Shown: piece by piece, positions 20,301-25,622 of the stretch
Layout of the letters: each line of letters begins with the position of its first letter
Numbering within the stretch: the first letter of the stretch is position 1
Source: Conidiobolus coronatus NRRL 28638
Lineage: Eukaryota; Entomophthoromycota; Entomophthoromycetes; Entomophthorales; Conidiobolaceae
Assembly (NCBI GenBank): GCA_001566745.1
Contig: KQ964427.1
Location: forward strand, 12,837 to 38,458
DNA: 25,622 nt
Direction: 5' to 3'
Notes under the pieces: model-generated
Database searches by the model: none
What the model saw: only the letters and a program-made list of their open reading frames with translations
What the model was told of the DNA's origin: nothing
Program-made: the position numbers and the translations under genes

Positions 20301-20491
20301 GAGTTGATTTAAATAAATGCTGGAAAAATTAACTAATTCTCCATAGTTTAAGAATTATTGAACATACTGTTTGGGTTAAATTTTCCTCATGCGTTTTAGA
20401 CATTAATCTTTCAAAAGATTTAAGTACTATGAATTCTAATGCAATTTGTGAATTAAACTCTATCGAAAATAAGGTTATTTATCAAATTTAG
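17314..20491 (+). CDS. MCMDC2: MCMDC2-like MCM-fold protein lacking Walker A, 23 short exons
   Basis: Exons: 17314-17548, 17595-17662, 17716-17785, 17834-17999, 18053-18169, 18214-18345, 18395-18477, 18527-18607, 18654-18731, 18776-18813, 18858-18903, 18960-18995, 19043-19088, 19138-19281, 19331-19353, 19401-19481, 19529-19632, 19688-19722, 19768-19894, 19942-20127, 20174-20206, 20255-20298, 20347-20491. Together they give 705 residues without a stop, close to animal MCMDC2 (about 680). The N-terminal MCM domain reads FKIKLSIDIINLMNYDP. It is followed by the OB fold with a zinc site (Cys226, Cys231, Cys273, Cys276) and ELVGSARCGDELVLLG (319-334). The ATPase region keeps strands (YYILLFA; VIILKLSYLDK) but no GxxxxGKS and no DExx. 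The C-terminal MCM helices follow: ISEQARIIFQNYFLLLKEK, then TLR (arginine 632) and SLKAICQAITM. MCMDC2 relatives act in meiotic recombination. Some internal joins (19281/19331, the short exons 18776-18995) are uncertain. Confidence 0.7.
20299..20346 (+). other. Probable GC-AG intron in the MCMDC2-like gene
   Basis: Without splicing, the last exon stops at 20330-20332. Removing the 48 nt that begin GCGAGTTG and end CTCCATAG keeps the frame and joins PNLFDIFE to SLRIIEHTVWVKFSSCVLD, which resembles the end of MCM proteins. The branch-like TAACTAAT precedes the acceptor. GC donors are rare but genuine in eukaryotes. Confidence 0.55.
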
Positions 20492-21565
20492 TTTGTTATA
20501 GCTGCGAAAATTAATACATTAATTAGGGCGAAATATTTAATAGTCTTTATATTAATGAAAAATCAATTGGATTGCTAAGTGGTACAGTTTTATTCAATTT
20601 ATTTATAGAGTACTGTAAATTAATATCACTTTGCAAAATTTATCCGTCTGATTAAAAATAATATTTGTATTATGCATGTTCCTCATAAAGTCATGGCATA
20701 AGAGAAGGAAATATCTAGTAGTAAAAGATGACGTATTATAAACGTTTATTTTATTTATTAATAAATAGTATATATATTGCAAAGGGCTGTTATAATGAAA
20801 TTTACCTATGCTGAATTGATCTTTAAAATTGCGCCCAAAAGTTGCATATTGTACTTAATGCTAAAAATAAACATTTCATAAAAATTATAAGTACTTAAAT
20901 ACAGACTACCACGTTTATTTATTTTGTTTGAATTGCAATACTAAAAGAGGATTTATGAGATATTTTGTTTGGATATATCCTTATATTATTGCTATCGAAG
21001 ATATGTAAAGTTATTAATTCATTTTTTAGAAATAGAATTAGTTTTAAATATATATCTATTGGTGAAAATACTGTTGCATTAGTAGCATTGTAAACAAAAT
21101 TTTGAAGTAATCACTATTGTAACATTTTTACAAGAATATCAACGATTTTTTATAACCACGCAAGTTGGCTAATCAAAGAATTTGGCTAGAGTTAGCTAAT
21201 TAGGTGATAATACTTGATAATTCGTCTGTAAATCGCAAGATAAACAATCGATCTTTTCAATAAATTTTCATTTATACCAAATTTCAAATCAACCTCTAAT
21301 AAAGGTTTTTATACCCTGCCTCCAGGTGCCTTAATATATGCTTTCAACTTATCTATATTATAGCTATAAGATATAAGTACCACATGAAATAGTCAGTTTT
21401 AAAATTAATAGTAACCTGAATTTTGGTATAATAAATTACTAAAAATTAAATTGTTAAATTTGGGCTGAAGAGACTAAAAACTAATTTGCCATCTATTTAA
21501 AATGGCAATTGGAAATTAAAATTTGCCGCTTTTTATAAATGCCAAAAAGTTATTAATATTGCCCT
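20492..21565. other. AT-rich spacer with an isolated minus-strand TATA motif
   Basis: About 1.1 kb with no reading frame above 60 codons on either strand and no recognisable RNA. On the minus strand, CAGGGTATAAAAA (21306-21318) matches 13 bases of the LPMO-like gene's TATA region but faces no visible gene. Confidence 0.45.
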
Positions 21566-21574
21566 TATAAATAG
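21566..21574 (+). promoter_or_regulatory. TATA box of the ABCG transporter gene
   Basis: TATAAATAG lies 56-64 bases upstream of the ATG at 21630. It supports that ATG as the true start rather than an unseen upstream exon. Confidence 0.45.
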
Positions 21575-21629
21575 CAAGTAATAGATCCTATTTAGACTAT
21601 TTTTTTAAATTAATTAATTTTTGTATATT

Positions 21630-24139
21630 ATGCAGGATATATTCTCTATAAAGGGAATAGTAGATAATGGCAGTAGCAGTGGCTCAGTTACTAGTTTATA
21701 TTATTGGACATGTCCTAGAGGGTAAAGCTTAAATCAAACTACCATCTCATCTTTTTTAATGAATTCATCTGTAGTTCTTATTGCTTATCTCCAGTACACA
21801 TAGAGGAATGCCCATTAGGTTATTATTGCCCTGAAAATACATTTAGTCCTAATTTGTGTTTTGACGGCTATCACTGCCCTGACCCCAGTCAATTGGTCAA
21901 ATGCTCCCAAACTCAATACTGTCCAAGAGGTAATTAATATCAATTGTTAAAAGTATAAACAATAACTAATATTCACTTAGGAAGTATTAAACCTATTAAT
22001 AGAGATATTAATTGGAGTTACTTACTAGTAACAATGCTTGTAATTTTAGCTCTAATTCATAGATTTATAAATTCAAAGTTTTTTAAACAAAAAGCCTTAT
22101 TAAATCAAGTCGAAACTTGTGAAAGACTAAAGAATTGTGACACAGAGATTGTTAATCAGAATTCTGGAGAATACTTGGATATTGGAGAGTTAATAGGATA
22201 TCGAGGTGTACTTGGAAAACTGCCTATAAATTCTAATATAGGGATTTTAGGACCTTCAGGAGCTGGTAAAACAACTCTATTAAACAAATTAATTAATTGT
22301 AAAGGATTAAAAGATCAAATGGGAAACTCTAGAAAAATGGCTTTAGTTCCTCAATTCGATAGTATAATAGAAAGCTTAACTGTTTGGGACACTCTCCATC
22401 ATGAAGTTATGTTGAAACAGCCATTAAAAATGAGCAAACAAGATAAATTAGATCAACTAGAAGATACTATTAAAAACTTAAATTTAACTCATATATTAAA
22501 TAATAAAATTGGAAATTTCGAAAATAGAGGAATTTCAGGTGGCGAAAGAAAGAGAGTTAGTATTGGCATGGAATTAGTAGGGGCTCCAAATTTACTATTA
22601 CTAGACGAACCTACAACTGGATTGGACTCATCCAGCTCTGGCCAAATCTGCATGTTGTTAGAGAAAATGACTAAACATGGCAAAGTAACTGCTATCTCCA
22701 CCATTCACTCACCTTCATTCAAATCATATGCAGCTTTCGATACTATTGCCCTCATAGGAAAAGGTGGCCACTTTATTTATGCCGGACCTAGATCATGTAT
22801 TTTGGAATATTTTGAAATTTTAGGATTTTCAAAATCTGAAGACTTTTCAACTAGCGAGTATTTAGTTGAAATAGCTAGTAATAACTTTTCTAGCTCATTT
22901 AAAAACTTAACAATTGAAGGGTTATTTGGAATTTGGCAAGCTTACTATGACCACATTAACTCTATTTCAAATTTAAAAGCTACAGATTTTAATGTCAATT
23001 TCAAGCTTGAATTGAATCAATTGAATAGAATAGTAATTGACGAGATATCCAGTGAAACCTCTAGATTAATTAATTATAATTGGATGTGGCAAGTTAAAGA
23101 AGAAAATTCAATCACAAGTGCTACCAATATCATTGGTATAACTAAAACTAGTATCGTTTCTATTGCTGGAATAATAGACGAGTTAATAGAATTTGGGCCT
23201 AAATTAGGCGAATTGATTCTTGGAGGAAAAAGTTTTTCAAATTTTTTATTCAATAAGAGTCAAAGTATTGATTTTGAAAAGTATTTACAACAATTTGGAT
23301 TATGCTTTAAAAGAGCGTATTTAGAAAACTTTAAATCTTTTAATAATGTGGCTATCGAATGTGCTATATTTGTTGGTATGGGTGTTATGATGGGAGCAAT
23401 GGCTAAAGGTAAGGTTTTTACAGGGCCTGTTCCAGAGCAGCTTTGCAATCTTTTGCCTATGCCTTTGATCCCTCACTGTAAACTCCCTCTAGAGAATAAA
23501 GCCGGCCACTTAGGGACATTTATCTCTTATACTATTTCCTTCCTCTCAGCATCAGGAAATTCCAAGACATTCGGCGAAAATCAAAGCAATTTCAGGAGAG
23601 AATTTAAAGTTGGTCTCCTTCCTATAGCCTTCTTTACATCTAAGCTTGTATTAGATTTAATTAGATTAGTTATTAACTGCTCGCTATTCACAGTAACTCT
23701 TCTAAATTTCTATACCATAGAGCTTAGTAATATCCCTTACTTATTTGGTATAGTTAGCGCTAATTACCTGTTCGGTATTACTTCAGCTTATTTAATTTCT
23801 TTACTATTTTCAGCAAAATTATCTAAAATGGCTCTTATATTTAATAACGTAGTTTGGTACAATGTGTTTAGCGGAATCGTGCCTACTATTGCTAAAGTTA
23901 ACACTGAATTTCCCGGAATAGTTAGGCTGATCTGGAAGCTATCAGTTCCTAGATGGGCTATTAGTTCTTTTTACTTAATGGATACGGAGTGGAGAATGTA
24001 TTTGGATCCCAATTTGATTAGTGTAGCTAAATTGGGTTACGAATTGGATACTAAACTGGGTGGAATAGTAAATAGCATGTTAATCAGTTTAGGCTGGTTA
24101 TTCTTAGCTTGGTCAGTAATGTACATTAAAACTAAATAA
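21630..24139 (+). CDS. ABCG-type half-transporter with Cys-rich N-terminal segment, three exons
   Basis: Exons 21630-21721, 21775-21929 and 21981-24139 (introns 53 and 51 nt, GT-AG) give 801 residues. Residues 1-93 carry a run of CPxGxYCP-like motifs (CPRGSYC, CPLGYYCPENT, CFDGYHCPD, CSQTQYCPRG). A membrane helix follows (94-112). The ATP-binding domain has Walker A GPSGAGKT (173-180), the Q-loop Gln207, signature ISGGE (267-271), Walker B LLLLDE (287-292) and the H-loop His325. The C-terminal membrane domain has about six helices. Cys-rich segment, helix, ATPase and membrane domain come in the same order as in plant ABCG24/ABCG28 and their fungal relatives, which export lipophilic compounds as dimers; the substrate here is unknown. 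I see no signal peptide before the Cys-rich part. The gene converges on the receptor gene with 205 bases between them. Confidence 0.92.
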
Positions 24140-24344
24140 ATATAAAATTAAAATTTTCATCCAAATCTTTTATTTTATTACCTGATTTTAAGTGATTTTA
24201 GAATCCACTTATATCGGACTTAATTTATATCCATCAATTGATTGAGTAAGTGATTATTTTTAACATTAGCAACTAAACACAATCAAAATTAGTAATTATT
24301 GTTTTTATTAGGGTAATTAAATTAGATAATACTCAATATTATCT

Positions 24345-25352
24345 TTAGAGCTCTTTGGTTAAATCTAGGAATTCTTGCTGTGATTTATAGGTGAAGACTT
24401 GATGATCATACTTGCTGATTCTTGAGTTTGATGTATCTCCCATCATTATACTGGGGTCAATGTCGTAATATTGTAACTGACTATTGTCGTTTTGATCTTT
24501 ATACTTAATTCGGCGATAGATAGAATTTAGAGCTTTCAATAGGGTGATATCTATGAAAAAAGCTATAGCGGTTAGGACGCCGGATAAGCCGTAGCCAATA
24601 CCTAACCACCATTGGATGAACTCTGTGCTATTATTATAAAATAGATAGTAAACCATATAGGCTATCATAGGAGGTTGAGTTATAATAGGTGAAAGTGGAT
24701 AAAGTAAGCCTCTTTGAATTAGTTGAGTAATTTCCTTTCTATGCCTGGCTTCGTTAATAGTATTAAAATTTTTTTGATTCATATAATTTGATACGTATTC
24801 TCTGAGTTTAAAGTGAATTAACAAAGTGACTATTGTACAGTAGGCAACAGTAAAACCACATAAAACCCATTGAAAGTTCCCCCTAAAGTAGAACACCCAA
24901 TTTGTAGTGATTCCAACGCACTTTTTTTGGATTGGATCAAAGCCAAAAGTTCCCAACAGCCAAAAAATAATAGTAATGCCTAAGCTAACGGTTAGGACAG
25001 CGATCCAGGTAAGAATTTCAAATCTAAAGGTAGTATTTATGCCTTGAATAAAAGTGCGTTGAAAATTATATGTAACGGCTATATTAGTAAAACAGTATAA
25101 GTAAGTTGAGAAGTAAGTGAAGGCGGAGATAAAAGTGCATAAGCCATCATTTTCTCTATGATTCTTAATTAAAAAATCTTTGGTATGGGTGAAGATATCT
25201 GCAACAGCAACCATACCTATTAGTCGAAGAGTAACTCTATTAACTAAACTTCGATCGTAAATGATTAAAGCAAGAAGAGTAACTAGTACAAGGGAAGCGC
25301 AAGCCATACCTATTGGGTGCAAAATAGGTGTTACTTGGTAAATTGTTATCAT
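24345..25352 (-). CDS. Seven-transmembrane receptor-like protein (fungal GPCR type)
   Basis: The single-exon, 335-residue protein has seven hydrophobic helices at about 10-32, 41-61, 72-97, 112-134, 158-182, 214-237 and 245-272. A short N-terminus precedes them, and a polar cytoplasmic tail of about 60 residues rich in Ser, Asp, Tyr and Gln follows. Cys72 at the start of helix 3 and Cys145 in the second outer loop could form the disulfide typical of GPCRs. The long third inner loop is basic and charged (YMNQKNFN to RHRKEITQLIQRG), as expected for G-protein contact. Overall it resembles the cAMP-receptor-like/Git3-like group found in Dictyostelium and early-diverging fungi. The ligand is unknown, and other seven-helix families remain possible. 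The start is the first in-frame ATG; a four-codon upstream frame overlaps it. Confidence 0.8.
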   Translation of the reverse strand: MITIYQVTPILHPIGMACASLVLVTLLALIIYDRSLVNRVTLRLIGMVAVADIFTHTKDFLIKNHRENDGLCTFISAFTYFSTYLYCFTNIAVTYNFQRTFIQGINTTFRFEILTWIAVLTVSLGITIIFWLLGTFGFDPIQKKCVGITTNWVFYFRGNFQWVLCGFTVAYCTIVTLLIHFKLREYVSNYMNQKNFNTINEARHRKEITQLIQRGLLYPLSPIITQPPMIAYMVYYLFYNNSTEFIQWWLGIGYGLSGVLTAIAFFIDITLLKALNSIYRRIKYKDQNDNSQLQYYDIDPSIMMGDTSNSRISKYDHQVFTYKSQQEFLDLTKEL

Positions 25353-25360
25353 TTTGTCAT
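25349..25360 (-). promoter_or_regulatory. Minimal upstream reading frame overlapping the receptor start codon
   Basis: On the gene strand, ATG ACA AAA TGA starts at 25360, and its stop TGA overlaps the receptor ATG (ATGA at 25352-25349). Its ATG has weak flanks. It may reduce translation, or the receptor may be translated by leaky scanning or re-initiation. It could also lie outside the mRNA. Confidence 0.4.
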
Positions 25361-25622
25361 AGAAAAAAATAATTATTATTGAATTAATACGATAATTAAC
25401 CTTAATTTATACTAATAAAATAGTGGATCAATACGCATGATATTCGCTAATATATATTATTGCAGCTTAATACTTGCTCAATATTATTAGTATTTAATAT
25501 ACTATGCATTATTTTTTAATTAAAATTCTCACAATAGCTATTTTGCGAAAAAGCTAGAGAAAAGTGGAACGATAGGCCTATAGATTATACTATAAAAAGT
25601 TGATAATTATAAAAGTAAGTGT
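25361..25622. other. Receptor upstream region
   Basis: On the minus strand TATAAATTA (25403-25411) lies 51-59 bases before the receptor ATG and may be its TATA box. On the plus strand, CTATAAAAAG near 25590-25599 points out of the window and could serve a gene beyond the right edge. Confidence 0.35.

Noticed and set aside
17314-20491. Reading the MCM-like region as a pseudogene
   Set aside because: One set of standard-length introns removes every stop and keeps MCM features in order to the end; a decayed gene would not be expected to do so.
20700-21300. Search for mobile-element ends or an RNA gene in the spacer
   Set aside because: No terminal repeats, transposase fragments or recognisable RNA fold could be seen.

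Overview
The window looks like nuclear DNA of a fungus, most likely an early-diverging one. My best guess is an insect-gut trichomycete of the Smittium or Zancudomyces kind, but this rests on style, not on a search. The grounds are very AT-rich spacers, a fungal-type histone H2B, many tiny GT-AG introns (44-63 nt, GTAAT/GTAAG/GTATG donors, TACTAAC or CTAAC branch sites, usually TAG or CAG acceptors), and a secreted LPMO-like protein. There are no bacterial operons, insertion sequences, CRISPR arrays or viral genes.

Layout from left to right. 1-1162: AT-rich spacer. 1163-1546 (-): histone H2B, with a cell-cycle type promoter (MCB/SCB-like and CCAAT motifs) at 1636-1721. 1722-3976: long spacer ending in the promoter of the next gene, with an 18-bp perfect palindrome and a TATA box. 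3977-8011 (+): a 1344-residue secreted protein with an N-terminal histidine-brace (LPMO-like) domain followed by about 1100 residues of Pro/Ala/Gln/Met-rich, His-rich and 20-residue-repeat sequence. 8933-9337 (+): a small eight-cysteine protein, probably GPI-anchored. 9943-11010 (+): a class II AP endonuclease with two plausible starts. 11095-14042 (-): a gamma-tubulin-complex (GCP/Spc97-Spc98) protein in seven exons. 14646-15047 (+): a small secreted Asn-rich orphan. 15156-15228 (+): tRNA-Ala(AGC). 16209-17090 (+): a five-exon RING-H2 protein. 17314-20491 (+): a gene I reconstruct as 23 short exons encoding a 705-residue MCM-fold protein without Walker A, best matched to MCMDC2. 21630-24139 (+): an ABCG half-transporter with a Cys-rich N-terminal segment, in three exons. 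24345-25352 (-): a seven-helix receptor-like protein.

The genes do not form a pathway; this is ordinary eukaryotic gene order. Two themes recur. One is chromosome work: H2B, AP endonuclease, gamma-tubulin complex and the MCM paralogue. The other is the cell surface: the LPMO-like protein, the Cys-rich GPI protein, the Asn-rich secreted protein, the ABCG transporter and the receptor.

The parts most worth a second look are the intron-shredded MCMDC2-like gene (including a likely GC-AG intron), the LPMO-like domain joined to His/Met-rich and 20-residue-repeat tails, the dual-start AP endonuclease, the H2B promoter, and a reading-frame break or odd intron in the gamma-tubulin-complex gene. Exon joins were made by eye and have not been tested against transcripts.
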